Of a DNA stretch of 64,000 nucleotides, positions 55,494 through 63,859 are shown piece by piece; position 1 is the stretch's first letter; each line of letters starts with the position of its first letter. Source of the stretch: Parabacteroides distasonis (lineage in GTDB: Bacteria; Bacteroidota; Bacteroidia; Bacteroidales; Tannerellaceae); the NCBI GenBank assembly GCA_021531775.1, contig JAFBIU010000011.1:41029-105028 (forward strand), in the 5' to 3' direction. The translations under genes and the position numbers were made by a program. Below the pieces are notes generated by a model, which ran no database searches, was not told the DNA's origin, and was given only the letters and a program-made list of their open reading frames with translations.

Positions 55494-55553
55494 GCTAACT
55501 GGAGAGATAGAATTACCTGACTATGGGGTTTTAACCAAGCAGCAACAGGATGT

Positions 55554-55964
55554 TCATTTCGTGACAATGTGATTGAAATGCTTGTAGTCTCCGGAGAGCG
55601 TCCCTTCTGTGTAGGAGGTGCCCACCCGTTGCCAAGCCATTTCCTTCTCATTCATGAGTACAATGTTGTAGCTGTGTTGCTCTGCTTGGGGCAATTCGGT
55701 TCCGAGTGTCAATACGTTGTCTTGTAGCAGATAATTATGCGTGTAGGTTACAGTCGTATCGACCAGGGCGTTATAACATTCGATGGTATAGGTACCATCA
55801 GTCTTGAAAGCGTAGTCCACTTTGCTATCCATAACAAAGTTGGGATTGTCGTAACTTTCACTCCATTGTCCGATGGTGAGCTGTGAGACCTCAATCACAT
55901 CGTCTTTCGTACACGATGTGAGTAACAAAGCCGATGTGGCTAACAGGAATAATTGATTTTTCAT
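55554..55964 (-). CDS. Small lipoprotein, lipocalin-like
   Basis: The 136-residue protein has a lipoprotein signal ending in LLLTSC (Cys18). After that come beta-rich segments: LTIGQWSESYDN, YAFKTDGTYTIECYN, YLLQDNVLTLGTEL and a basic C-terminus. Small lipocalin-like lipoproteins with this plan (gain-of-W near the start, alternating strands) are frequent beside SusC/D genes. The binding partner is unknown. It runs against the receptor gene from the right. Confidence 0.7.
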   Translation of the reverse strand: MKNQLFLLATSALLLTSCTKDDVIEVSQLTIGQWSESYDNPNFVMDSKVDYAFKTDGTYTIECYNALVDTTVTYTHNYLLQDNVLTLGTELPQAEQHSYNIVLMNEKEMAWQRVGTSYTEGTLSGDYKHFNHIVTK

Positions 55965-56102
55965 GATCCTTACTAGTTTACGAATGAATGAATCTTTTCT
56001 GTATAGATGCTATATCGGATCCATTTGCTGCATGGTTCTTTCTTTTATTCTACAACGGTCATGTTGCCATCCTATTTTATACACTATCCTGAATATTGTT
56101 TA

Positions 56103-56110
56103 TATCTTTG
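56103..56110 (+). promoter_or_regulatory. -7 box upstream of the HU-like gene
   Basis: TATCTTTG matches TAnnTTTG, 156 bases before the start codon. Two palindromes lie between it and the gene. The 300-base gap 55,965-56,266 contains nothing else I can name. Confidence 0.45.
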
Positions 56111-56130
56111 TCGAAATTGTTACCCCATTC

Positions 56131-56214
56131 GTTCAGCCAAGGCTGAACGATGCTTGAAGTAAACTTAAGGTGACCATGAAATGATTTTCGATGACCGTTC
56201 AGCCTTGGCTGAAC
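56131..56214. promoter_or_regulatory. Two 18-bp palindromes in the HU-like gene leader
   Basis: GTTCAGCCAAGGCTGAAC (56131-56148) and GTTCAGCCTTGGCTGAAC (56197-56214) each have 8-bp arms around AA or TT, and are reverse complements of each other over at least 22 bases including flanks. They sit in the transcribed leader of the HU-like gene. They may be protein-binding sites or RNA hairpins; the gene product could bind them itself. Confidence 0.65.
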
Positions 56215-56266
56215 GAAAGAGTAAGGACTATAGACAGAAACTGGATAACATAAACAAGGATCAAGT

Positions 56267-56902
56267 ATGGCAATTAACATTGAATGGCAAGTTAAGCCTC
56301 CAGTAAAAGGAAAAGAAACAGGGAAACCACAGATGTTTCCTCGAATCACAGATAGCGAAGTAGTTAGCGAACAACGATTAGCCGAGTTGGTGGCATCTGT
56401 CGGATCACTCTCCCGAGGACACGCTAAAGCCGCGTTCAGTGATCTGGCTGAAGTGATGGCCGAACTTCTCGCAGAAGGCAAAACGATTGACATCCCCACG
56501 ATCGGTACGTTTAAACTATCTATCGGTACCGATGCTGCAATCCATCCGGACAGTGACCGACGGATGCAGAGTGTCGTAGTACGTGGTGTAAACTTTCAAC
56601 CCAGTCCGGATTTACTGAATGCCATTGGCACCCCTCACTTCCTTTGGCAACCCACTACCGGCGTGGCGATAGCACCAGCCGTCTCCCAATTTATACCCAT
56701 TCTGACTGATTACTTCAAGACCCACCCCAGCATTACTCGTGCCACATTTGCACAAATGTTCAGTCTGAAGCGTACGACTGCCTATCTCCGTCTGAAAGAA
56801 TTAGAACAGATGGGAGTAATACAAGCCGTAGGGAGAGGGAAGGAGACTAAGTATGTAAAGAAAGTAACGATTTTGGAGAAAGATCACGGCAATCTGAGAT
56901 GA
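56267..56902 (+). CDS. HU-like DNA-binding protein with C-terminal winged-helix domain
   Basis: The 211-residue protein begins with an HU-fold half of the Bacteroidales HU-like kind: the helix LAELVASVGSLSRGHAKAAFSDLAE, then GKTIDIPTIGTFKLSIGT, and a VVRGVNFQPSPDLLNAIG end (to about 122). Residues 140-205 look like a winged helix (TRATFAQMFSLKRTTAYLRLKELEQ, then GVIQAVGRGKETKYVK). It may bind the palindromes in its own leader. The stop codon lies about six bases from the IS1380 junction, so the natural C-terminus may have been longer. It is not an essential HU by position; it sits in accessory DNA. Confidence 0.8.
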   Translation: MAINIEWQVKPPVKGKETGKPQMFPRITDSEVVSEQRLAELVASVGSLSRGHAKAAFSDLAEVMAELLAEGKTIDIPTIGTFKLSIGTDAAIHPDSDRRMQSVVVRGVNFQPSPDLLNAIGTPHFLWQPTTGVAIAPAVSQFIPILTDYFKTHPSITRATFAQMFSLKRTTAYLRLKELEQMGVIQAVGRGKETKYVKKVTILEKDHGNLR

Positions 56903-56907
56903 AAGAG

Positions 56908-57709
56908 CGGTGTCATTTGTAAGGATGCAGCGGTAGGTGTATTCGCCTTCCCACAGGTCAAGCTCACCGTCAATGCGCTTCTGCCTTTGGATTACAAGAC
57001 GGTATGCCTTCCCTTTCCATTTCTCAACAAGAATGGAGTTCAGTTCAAACTCAATGCCGCCCAGTTCCTCCTTCTTCCACCCTCTGAGCGCAAAGATGTG
57101 ATCGTAGAGCGAACCGCAGCGGTTGGCGCGGATATAGAAAGACATGCAATGCTTTCCGACCTCTTCCACAATTTCCTCTGAGCAGGATCCGCAATCTGCT
57201 CTGAAACGATTGATTGTCAATCCTTTCTGTTCAATCCTCTCAAAGAATCTCCTCAACGTGTCTTTCTGGTGGAAACGAACGTTAGTGTTGCCGTCGCTGT
57301 TCTCTATGCCGACAATCAAGTCTCCGATGACTGCCACGCCCGGACGATAGCCAAGGAACTTCTTGTATGTGGGTTTCGCATCAAACTTCTCAGCCTCTAT
57401 GAACTGGTGGTCGAAGTCAACGTCATACTCCTCGCCCTCTTTCAGCTGCCCTGTGGACAATAGGCAATTGAGGAGCAGTGTATTCAGCTTGTCTGCCGTG
57501 TTGAAGTCGTAGGTCTTGCCAGTGTCGGATGTGTAGGAAATGTTATCCTGGGTCAGTTCCTTTATGGCTCTGAGAATCGTGTCGGCACTGCATGTGCGAA
57601 GTGTCGGATGAAGCGAGAGGTGGTACATCAGAATTGCTCCATTATTGAAAAAATTCCTCCAAAAGGAGAGAGTTTCTCAGATTTTATTGCTACCTTTACA
57701 ATGTCTGTC
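56908..57709 (-). pseudogene. Broken IS1380-family transposase
   Basis: Translated on the minus strand, 57628 to about 56908 reads as an IS1380-family DDE transposase core: LHPTLRTCSADTILRA, KTYDFNTADKLNTLLLN, FDHQFIEAEKFDAKPTYKK, GYRPGVAVIGDLIVGIENS and RADCGSCSEEIVEEVGK. The protein stops mid-domain at CILTND, so the C-terminal quarter is gone. Upstream, codons for a family-typical KLSPFGGIFSIMEQF (about 57675-57631) join out of frame to LMYHLSLHP, which shows an internal deletion near the N-terminus. Family members run to about 430 residues. It cannot be active. Confidence 0.85.
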
Positions 57710-57735
57710 GGGTTTGATACATATTTTGATTTGCA

Positions 57736-57838
57736 ACACTAAGATAGGTGAAAAATCTGACATGGCAAAATCCTGAGCAACTTTTTATTGCTCAGGTACA
57801 TAAAAAGTTATATTTGTAATAGTGTTGCGGAATTAAGG
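57736..57838 (+). repeat. 103-bp inverted repeat, left copy (IS1380 upstream end)
   Basis: This stretch is repeated in reverse complement at 63527-63630 with two substitutions and one 1-base gap. It includes a hairpin of CCTGAGCAA/TTGCTCAGG (57772-57795). The end AATTAAGG faces the cargo. It lies directly upstream of the transposase remnant, so it is part of the IS. Confidence 0.85.
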
Positions 57839-57887
57839 TGAATTACACAATAAATTAAAGATATGCCGTTTTATTTCATAGGTTATA

Positions 57888-57895
57888 TATCTTTG
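57888..57895 (+). promoter_or_regulatory. -7 box of the three-gene cassette, with flanking inverted repeat
   Basis: TATCTTTG matches TAnnTTTG and is 21 bases before the WYL gene ATG. AAGATAT (57858-57864) and ATATCTT (57887-57893) form an inverted repeat whose right arm lies in the -7 box, a plausible operator for the WYL protein. The role is inference. Confidence 0.5.
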
Positions 57896-57916
57896 CAAAC
57901 GATAAAATCTTAAATT

Positions 57917-58876
57917 ATGCCAGCAAACCAATTCGGACGATACGTATGGCTTGTAGATACACTACGTCACTACAAGCATCTTTCCTACAAGGAAATCAAT
58001 GATAAGTGGCAGAAGAGTGGATTGAGCTATGGAGATGGTGATGACCTTCCTTTACGCACATTCCATAATCATCGTAAGGCTATACAGGACATATTCAATA
58101 TCATCATAGAACTTGACCCAGATGTGAAGGGGTACAAGTATCATATAATGAACCCTCGCGAACTGGAGGGTGATAATTTTCGCAGTTGGCTGATAGACTC
58201 CTATGCCACACTTAATCAGATACAGGCTGACAGCAAACTGAAAGACCGCGTAGAGTTTGAAGAAATTCCTTCAGGCAATACCTGGCTAACCCTATTCATG
58301 CAAGCTATACGTGAAAACAAGGTTGTAGAGATAACCCATCAAGGCTTCGGAAAGGATTATGCTAACACATTTGAGATAGAACCATATTGTCTTAAAGTGG
58401 TGAAACGACGCTGGTATATCATAGCTAATAACCCATACTACGTTTGGCTCAACAAGAAACACAAGGGAGAAGAAGGTTATTCTCCTCGCAAGGAGATACG
58501 TGCATACGGATTAGATCGAATCTCTGAAGCCTCGATACTTGACAAAACCTTCCTAATGAAGAAGAACTTCGACATGAAGACATTTTATAAAGGTTGTACA
58601 GGCATCATACCAAGTGATGATCCTATAGAGCACGTGGTTCTCAGGGCGTATTGGAATGCTCCAGACTATTTCAGAACTTTACCGTTACATGAGTCCCAAA
58701 AGGAACTTGAAAGCGATGAAGAATCAACTACGTTCTCATATGACGTGAAGCTTACTTATGATTTTATGCAACTTATAATGCAACAAGGTGATCAGGTTGA
58801 AATTATGGAGCCAAAGAAACTCCGTGACCAGATGCGTAACCTTGCTAAAACCTTAATATCATATTACAAAGATTAA
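57917..58876 (+). CDS. WYL-domain transcriptional regulator
   Basis: The 319-residue protein has an N-terminal winged helix (about residues 1-80, LSYKEINDKWQ and LPLRTFHNHRKAIQDIF). A WYL domain follows (about 120-215, with EIEPYCLKVVKRRWYIIANN), and a WCX C-terminal domain (about 236-315, VVLRAYWNAPDYFRTLPLH). WYL domains sense ligands such as nucleic acid fragments or nucleotides, and regulators of this build (BrxR, CapW) control defence systems. It is the first gene of a tight operon, with 2 bases before the next gene. Its role as repressor of the cassette is inference. Confidence 0.85.
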   Translation: MPANQFGRYVWLVDTLRHYKHLSYKEINDKWQKSGLSYGDGDDLPLRTFHNHRKAIQDIFNIIIELDPDVKGYKYHIMNPRELEGDNFRSWLIDSYATLNQIQADSKLKDRVEFEEIPSGNTWLTLFMQAIRENKVVEITHQGFGKDYANTFEIEPYCLKVVKRRWYIIANNPYYVWLNKKHKGEEGYSPRKEIRAYGLDRISEASILDKTFLMKKNFDMKTFYKGCTGIIPSDDPIEHVVLRAYWNAPDYFRTLPLHESQKELESDEESTTFSYDVKLTYDFMQLIMQQGDQVEIMEPKKLRDQMRNLAKTLISYYKD

Positions 58877-58878
58877 CA

Positions 58879-59430
58879 ATGGAAGGATTAGACTTCATAG
58901 CAATAGACTTTGAGACAGCTACAGGGAAACGAGCTTCAATATGTGAAGCCGGAATCTGTGTTGTTAAAGATGGCAAGGTCGTAGAAACCAAATCGTGGTT
59001 GGTACGTCCTGAAGATAATGCGTATTCCTACTGGAACATCCAAATTCATGGGATTCATCCTGAAGATACTGAAAATGCTCCTGAGTTCCCAGAGGTATGG
59101 TCTGAGATACTTGAATATCTTACCGATACTCCAATACTTGTTGCACACAATGCCGCATTCGATATTTCTTGTATTCGTAAATCTTTGGAGTTCTATGACC
59201 TTGAAACTCCTGACATTGACTATTATTGTACACTTCGTGCAGCGCGTCACAATTATGACTTTGGATGTAATTCACTCGGTTATCTTTGTGAACAATTTGA
59301 GATACCAGAAGGAAAACATCACCGTGCTGGTGATGATGCAGAAATGTGTGCACGCTTGTTTCTCCGTGAAATTAAAGATGCAGGATGGTGTGACTTAGCA
59401 GAAATGAGTTATTGTAATGGGAAATTATAA
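58879..59430 (+). CDS. DEDDh 3'-5' exonuclease (DnaQ-like)
   Basis: The 183-residue protein is a small DnaQ-fold nuclease with all catalytic residues: D10 and E12 in AIDFETAT, D95 in HNAAFDIS, H148 and D153 in HHRAGDDAEMC. It resembles stand-alone epsilon-like exonucleases rather than oligoribonuclease. It removes nucleotides from 3' ends of DNA or RNA; the preference is not visible. It lies between the WYL and DUF262 genes, 2 and 10 bases apart, so all three are surely one operon. It probably degrades or trims the nucleic acid cut by its partner. Confidence 0.88.
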   Translation: MEGLDFIAIDFETATGKRASICEAGICVVKDGKVVETKSWLVRPEDNAYSYWNIQIHGIHPEDTENAPEFPEVWSEILEYLTDTPILVAHNAAFDISCIRKSLEFYDLETPDIDYYCTLRAARHNYDFGCNSLGYLCEQFEIPEGKHHRAGDDAEMCARLFLREIKDAGWCDLAEMSYCNGKL

Positions 59431-59440
59431 AATATAAGAT

Positions 59441-62400
59441 ATGGCGAACAAAACAAATAAGCTGATAGCCAGCGATATAAACAATACACTCTTCGTTATT
59501 CCATATTATCAGCGTGGGTATCGATGGACAGAAAAGAATGTAAAAAAATTGCTCAATGATTTACTCTTATTTGCAAATGCTGAAAACGATGATAATGAAT
59601 ACTGTCTGCAACCGATCGTTTTACAAAAGATTTCTAATGGGAGTTATTTACATGTGGCACATGAAGACGATTCGGTAATACGAGTTGTTGATGGACAGCA
59701 GCGTCTGACAACACTTGCTATAATACTCAAAAAGTTATCAATTCCAACCACATGGGACATATATTATGATTCAGAAAAAAAGAATTTGTCTGAAATTCTT
59801 GATGTCTGCGTTAAGAATAATTCCATCAATGATTACTTCAGAAGTGAAGTAAGTGACGCTGTTGACGAGTTTATTTCGAATAATGAAGTAAGAGAAGCTT
59901 TAGTCAATTTATTCAAATCAAAAGAGAAAAGAATAGCATTTCTAGAATACGACATTGATACTCCAACAAATGAAGATTCTGAAAAAGAAGGGCATAAAGC
60001 TTTTCTTAGACTGAATGATGGAAAGACTCCTTTGACATCATCAGAACTTATTAGAGCTTTATATATGGTGAAAAGTAGTGGCTTGTCGGTACAGCAACAA
60101 ATGGAAATATCAAAAGAATGGGAGATTATTGAGAATAACCTTAGTAATGAACAGTTTTGGCTGATGTTTAATGCACGTGGACTTGAAGATACACCTACGC
60201 GAATAGACCTTCTTTTTGCTTTGGTGTTACGAGTCAGTTTGCGAGAAACAAAAGCCAATCCAAGAATAATCTTCGAAAAACTGGATGATGACATGCATTA
60301 TAATCTCGAGACAATTTGGGATGAGGTTTTACAAACTTACTGGTGGATGCAGTCTTGTTATACGGATATTGAATTATGTAATTATCTTGGCTGGATTAGA
60401 CATTTCACAGATATTTCTGCAACGACAATATATAATCTATGGCGTAAATACCCAAAGTATCAAGATTTCAAGAATTGCATCATAAAGACTATTCAAGATA
60501 CCAATTTCGGCGGAAGAAAACTTCAATCGTTAGATGACGTTAGCTATGCTTGGGACAAAGGCGAATTGCGTAAGCTGTTCGTCTTGCTGAATATTTTGGA
60601 TTGCAACAAAAGCAACGAGCGCTTCCGATTTGATTTGTTTGACAAGTGCAAAGGCTGGGATATTGAGCACATTGACTCTCAAACACCTAATGACTTCCAG
60701 CAAGACAAAAACAAAACGGAATGGTTAACTTCTGCATGGAATGAATTAGACAAGAAGCAGAGAGATGCTTTCGTAAAGTATTTTTTCGAATCGGAAAACG
60801 TAGACACTGACAAATTCGATATAGCTTCGGTTTCTCTTGACGAATTCGAATCGTATGCAGCCTTTATTGTGGAACTAACACAAGATTCGACGGACAAGAT
60901 CAAAGACACAGACAAGTTGGGGAATCTGGCACTTCTGAACCTTGACATAAACAGAAGTTACAAAAACGACATTTTCCCTCTGAAGAGGAAAGCTATCATT
61001 AAAAAGATAAACAGTGGAACTGAGTTTATTCCACCTTGTACCGTCAAGGCATTTACAAAGTTTTATACAGAATCAGCAAGCAGAATAACATCATGGCAAA
61101 ATGCTGACTTTGAAGGCTATTATAATGTAATGAATAGTTTTTTCAAATCATTCATGGAGCTTAAGACAGAACTGCCAAAATCTTGTAACGAGACAGGTAA
61201 TCTCTTTACTGCTGAAGACGATTATTTCGCGCCCGAAGGTCAAGCCCAAAGTCATAGTGGAGAAAATGACAAGCAAGAAGTTATTCGGTTTGATAAATCT
61301 ATAAGCTTTTCCACATTCATGGACAGCTATGATGTGATAATTCCTAAAATTCAGCGTCTTTATGTACAAGGGCGTTTGGACAAGCGTGGAGAAAAGTGTC
61401 TTTCAGGATTTGCCAGTGCATTGGTGAATAGTGTCATAACGTCTTCGCCAATGCTCCTAGACTTTGTATATGGCATTGATGTAAATGGCAGATCGAAAGC
61501 TATATTTTATCCATTGGATGGTCAGCAACGATTAACAACATTGTTGCTCTTGTCATGGCTGTGTGGTTTTTCAAACCCAAACTGGAAATTCAGATATGAA
61601 TCAAGAAGAACAACCGAAGTGTTCATCAAAGGTTTGCTTAAGAGTTGTCCTCCTCCAATGATAAAACCGTCAAACTATGATTCACTAAAAAAGGAGGCAA
61701 AGGAACAGAAGAAAGACTATCCTTCATTATGCAAGGATTATATTTGCAGTCTTGCTTGGTTCCAGAGTTCATGGTTGAGTGATCCTGGAATCTGCGGAAT
61801 GATAGAAATGATGGACTCTTTATATGACAAGCTTCTTGACAAACAGGGAAAAAGCGTTGTTAATATGGAGTCAATAGTCTTTCTGCTGAATTATTTGGAC
61901 GTTAGCAAATATTCTTATGATCACATCTTCTTGAAAATGAACTCAAGAGGTAGAGAACTGACTGAGTGGGACAATGTCAATGCCATATTGGATGAATATT
62001 TGCCAACATCATTACGTGAATACTGGCCAGAGAAGATTCAGCAATGGTATGAGTTGATGTGGAACAAAACGCCATCAACAAGTTCAAAAAATACAGACAA
62101 GATTAATCGAGTAGATTCGCAGATGTTCAGTGTTGTAGAACTGGCTCTTGATTGTTATGACTATAAGAACAAGTGTACAAACACCTATGAGCTCTCTAAG
62201 TGGCTCCAGGACATAAACAATAAAAACAATATTGAGCAGTTCTACAAGACATGCGGAATATTCTTTTCTGCCCTAGAATTAGATGCAACAAAGGAAAACT
62301 TGACGTTCTTGATTCCTTCATGGACGCTAAGCCAACAACCTCGTATACCGGAATTTAGCTGTAAAGAAAAAGATGTTGTCTCAAAATTGTACCAGCCATT

Positions 62401-63493
62401 ACTCGCATATTATGCTTCTGTCATGTCTAGGGATGTGAATTGGATGCGTGTAGTTTGGAATTTGGTCGAAAATATAGATGTTGAACGACAGTCCTTCAAA
62501 CAAGCATTTCGATTGATTGAGGAACTATCCTTTAATAAAGATTCTATTCTTACTTATTTGGGCAATGTTACCATAGATTGTATAAAATCTTGTTATCGAA
62601 AAGCAGAAAAACAGTTACAAGAAGAAATTGATAAATCATGTCAGATTGTTAATCATCGTGAGTCTTGTCCTCCCGATTGGAATGTTGACATTTGCGGAGA
62701 ATGGCTAGGTTGGCAACCGCTCATTATTGCTGCTGAACGAAAAAGATGTTTTGCTGGAGCTATTCGGTTCCTATTCCATGATGGAAACAGCAATGTAAAT
62801 TGGAATAGCTACTTTACAAAATGGAACCATGCAAATGAATATTTTGACAGTAAAGGAATAAAAGATGAGTATGCAGCGAAATTGATTTCAGCATTGCTTA
62901 AGCGTTGTTCTAGATGGAATCAGATACATGATAATTTTATCTTTGACAAATACAACTGGAAACATCCTGTACTTCTAAATACATTATATGCTGAACCTCT
63001 TGATTATATTTTGAGTTCACAATCATTGGATGTGGAAGTTGCTGATTTTGAAAATGATTTAGTTTGTGAGCGCATAATAAGAGATAGATTGTTTGAAGAT
63101 AAACTGATTAAAGTAATAACTGAAAATTATAGAGATTACAGATTAAGTTCTGGTCGATATTTCTATGGATGGCACAAACATGACGGAATATTGTTCGATT
63201 GGAGGACTTATGATAAAGAAGCAAATTCGTGGGAACATAGAAGAACTCTTCAAGTTAGAGATATGCAATCTGCATCATCTGATGTAGCTATTAGAAATAC
63301 GTGTGTTTCTGACGAAATTTTCTTTGGATATAGTTTAAGAATTGCTTATAAGGGCAAGAATCTTGAATGGCCAGGAAATGAAGATGTTATTTATGTGATA
63401 GAGCACGATCATAAAAATCCACTAATTGAGGAGGTAACACCCAAGATGTCTGGCGAAGATATTGTTCAGAAATTGGATGAGTTAATACGTTAA
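59441..63493 (+). CDS. Giant protein with two DUF262 modules and one internal DUF1524 HNH nuclease
   Basis: The 1350-residue protein has a first DUF262 domain with IPYYQRGYRW (20-29) and the nucleotide-binding VVDGQQRLTT (82-91), then FLRLNDGKTPLTSSEL (188-203). A DUF1524-type HNH nuclease follows with WDIEHIDSQ (406-414) and LGNLALLNLDINRSYKND (493-510). A second DUF262 module has IPKIQRLYVQGR (634-645), PLDGQQRLTT (691-700) and FLKMNSRGRELTEWDNV (829-845). The rest (about 860-1350) shows no second HNH that I can find. DUF262-DUF1524 proteins (GmrSD, SspE, BrxU) cleave modified DNA using nucleotide hydrolysis. It is the third gene of the cassette; the double build in one chain is unusual. 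Confidence 0.85.
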   Translation: MANKTNKLIASDINNTLFVIPYYQRGYRWTEKNVKKLLNDLLLFANAENDDNEYCLQPIVLQKISNGSYLHVAHEDDSVIRVVDGQQRLTTLAIILKKLSIPTTWDIYYDSEKKNLSEILDVCVKNNSINDYFRSEVSDAVDEFISNNEVREALVNLFKSKEKRIAFLEYDIDTPTNEDSEKEGHKAFLRLNDGKTPLTSSELIRALYMVKSSGLSVQQQMEISKEWEIIENNLSNEQFWLMFNARGLEDTPTRIDLLFALVLRVSLRETKANPRIIFEKLDDDMHYNLETIWDEVLQTYWWMQSCYTDIELCNYLGWIRHFTDISATTIYNLWRKYPKYQDFKNCIIKTIQDTNFGGRKLQSLDDVSYAWDKGELRKLFVLLNILDCNKSNERFRFDLFDKCKGWDIEHIDSQTPNDFQQDKNKTEWLTSAWNELDKKQRDAFVKYFFESENVDTDKFDIASVSLDEFESYAAFIVELTQDSTDKIKDTDKLGNLALLNLDINRSYKNDIFPLKRKAIIKKINSGTEFIPPCTVKAFTKFYTESASRITSWQNADFEGYYNVMNSFFKSFMELKTELPKSCNETGNLFTAEDDYFAPEGQAQSHSGENDKQEVIRFDKSISFSTFMDSYDVIIPKIQRLYVQGRLDKRGEKCLSGFASALVNSVITSSPMLLDFVYGIDVNGRSKAIFYPLDGQQRLTTLLLLSWLCGFSNPNWKFRYESRRTTEVFIKGLLKSCPPPMIKPSNYDSLKKEAKEQKKDYPSLCKDYICSLAWFQSSWLSDPGICGMIEMMDSLYDKLLDKQGKSVVNMESIVFLLNYLDVSKYSYDHIFLKMNSRGRELTEWDNVNAILDEYLPTSLREYWPEKIQQWYELMWNKTPSTSSKNTDKINRVDSQMFSVVELALDCYDYKNKCTNTYELSKWLQDINNKNNIEQFYKTCGIFFSALELDATKENLTFLIPSWTLSQQPRIPEFSCKEKDVVSKLYQPLLAYYASVMSRDVNWMRVVWNLVENIDVERQSFKQAFRLIEELSFNKDSILTYLGNVTIDCIKSCYRKAEKQLQEEIDKSCQIVNHRESCPPDWNVDICGEWLGWQPLIIAAERKRCFAGAIRFLFHDGNSNVNWNSYFTKWNHANEYFDSKGIKDEYAAKLISALLKRCSRWNQIHDNFIFDKYNWKHPVLLNTLYAEPLDYILSSQSLDVEVADFENDLVCERIIRDRLFEDKLIKVITENYRDYRLSSGRYFYGWHKHDGILFDWRTYDKEANSWEHRRTLQVRDMQSASSDVAIRNTCVSDEIFFGYSLRIAYKGKNLEWPGNEDVIYVIEHDHKNPLIEEVTPKMSGEDIVQKLDELIR

Positions 63494-63526
63494 ACGAACA
63501 GAAATTATCATTACTTTAATAATTAA

Positions 63527-63630
63527 CCTTAATTCCGCAACACTATTACAAATATAACTTTTTAAGTACCTGAGCAACAAAAAAGTTGCTCAGGATTTTG
63601 CCATGTCAGATTTTTCACCTATCTTAGTGT
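63527..63630 (-). repeat. 104-bp inverted repeat, right copy (orphan IS1380 end)
   Basis: This is the inverted partner of 57736-57838. No transposase remains beside it, so it is an orphan end. The hairpin CCTGAGCAAC/GTTGCTCAGG (63569-63594) is perfect here. It lies 33 bases past the stop codon of the DUF262 gene and may also act as its terminator. Confidence 0.85.
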
Positions 63631-63778
63631 GTTGAAAACGGACGATATCCACCCACCCAAAACGGGGATATCCGTTCACTTTTCATGCTCTTTTACTCTA
63701 ATGGCGATGTAAAATTAGTCATTTTCTCTGTTTTCAGTTTGATTTGATACTTTTTTCTGCCGTAGGGATGCCCCTTTT

Positions 63779-63798
63779 TTATGTAAAGCTTTACATAA
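63779..63798. promoter_or_regulatory. 20-bp perfect palindrome, candidate operator
   Basis: TTATGTAAAG and CTTTACATAA abut as a perfect 20-bp palindrome. A -7 box TATATTTG (63827-63834, plus) follows, so the palindrome sits just upstream of the -33 region of a rightward promoter. Confidence 0.5.
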
Positions 63799-63859
63799 GA
63801 CCGGGGAGAGTTATAGGAAATAGTCGTATATTTGCGCGACTCAGTCAATGTCCCAAAAA

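Larger units (their letters stand above)
56908..63630. mobile_element. IS1380-end flanked cassette (WYL, exonuclease, DUF262 genes)
   Basis: The unit comprises the IS1380 remnant (56908-57838), three cargo genes (57917-63493) and an orphan inverted copy of the IS upstream end (63527-63630). The cargo is clearly more AT-rich and uses different codons from the genes before 56 kb. This arrangement resembles a composite transposon with inward-facing upstream IS ends, the right IS being nearly all lost. Boundaries of insertion and target duplications cannot be fixed from one genome. Confidence 0.6.

Noticed and set aside
56131..56214. CRISPR-like array before the HU-like gene
   Set aside because: There are only two palindromes in opposite orientation, with one spacer and no cas gene; I see no CRISPR array anywhere in the window.
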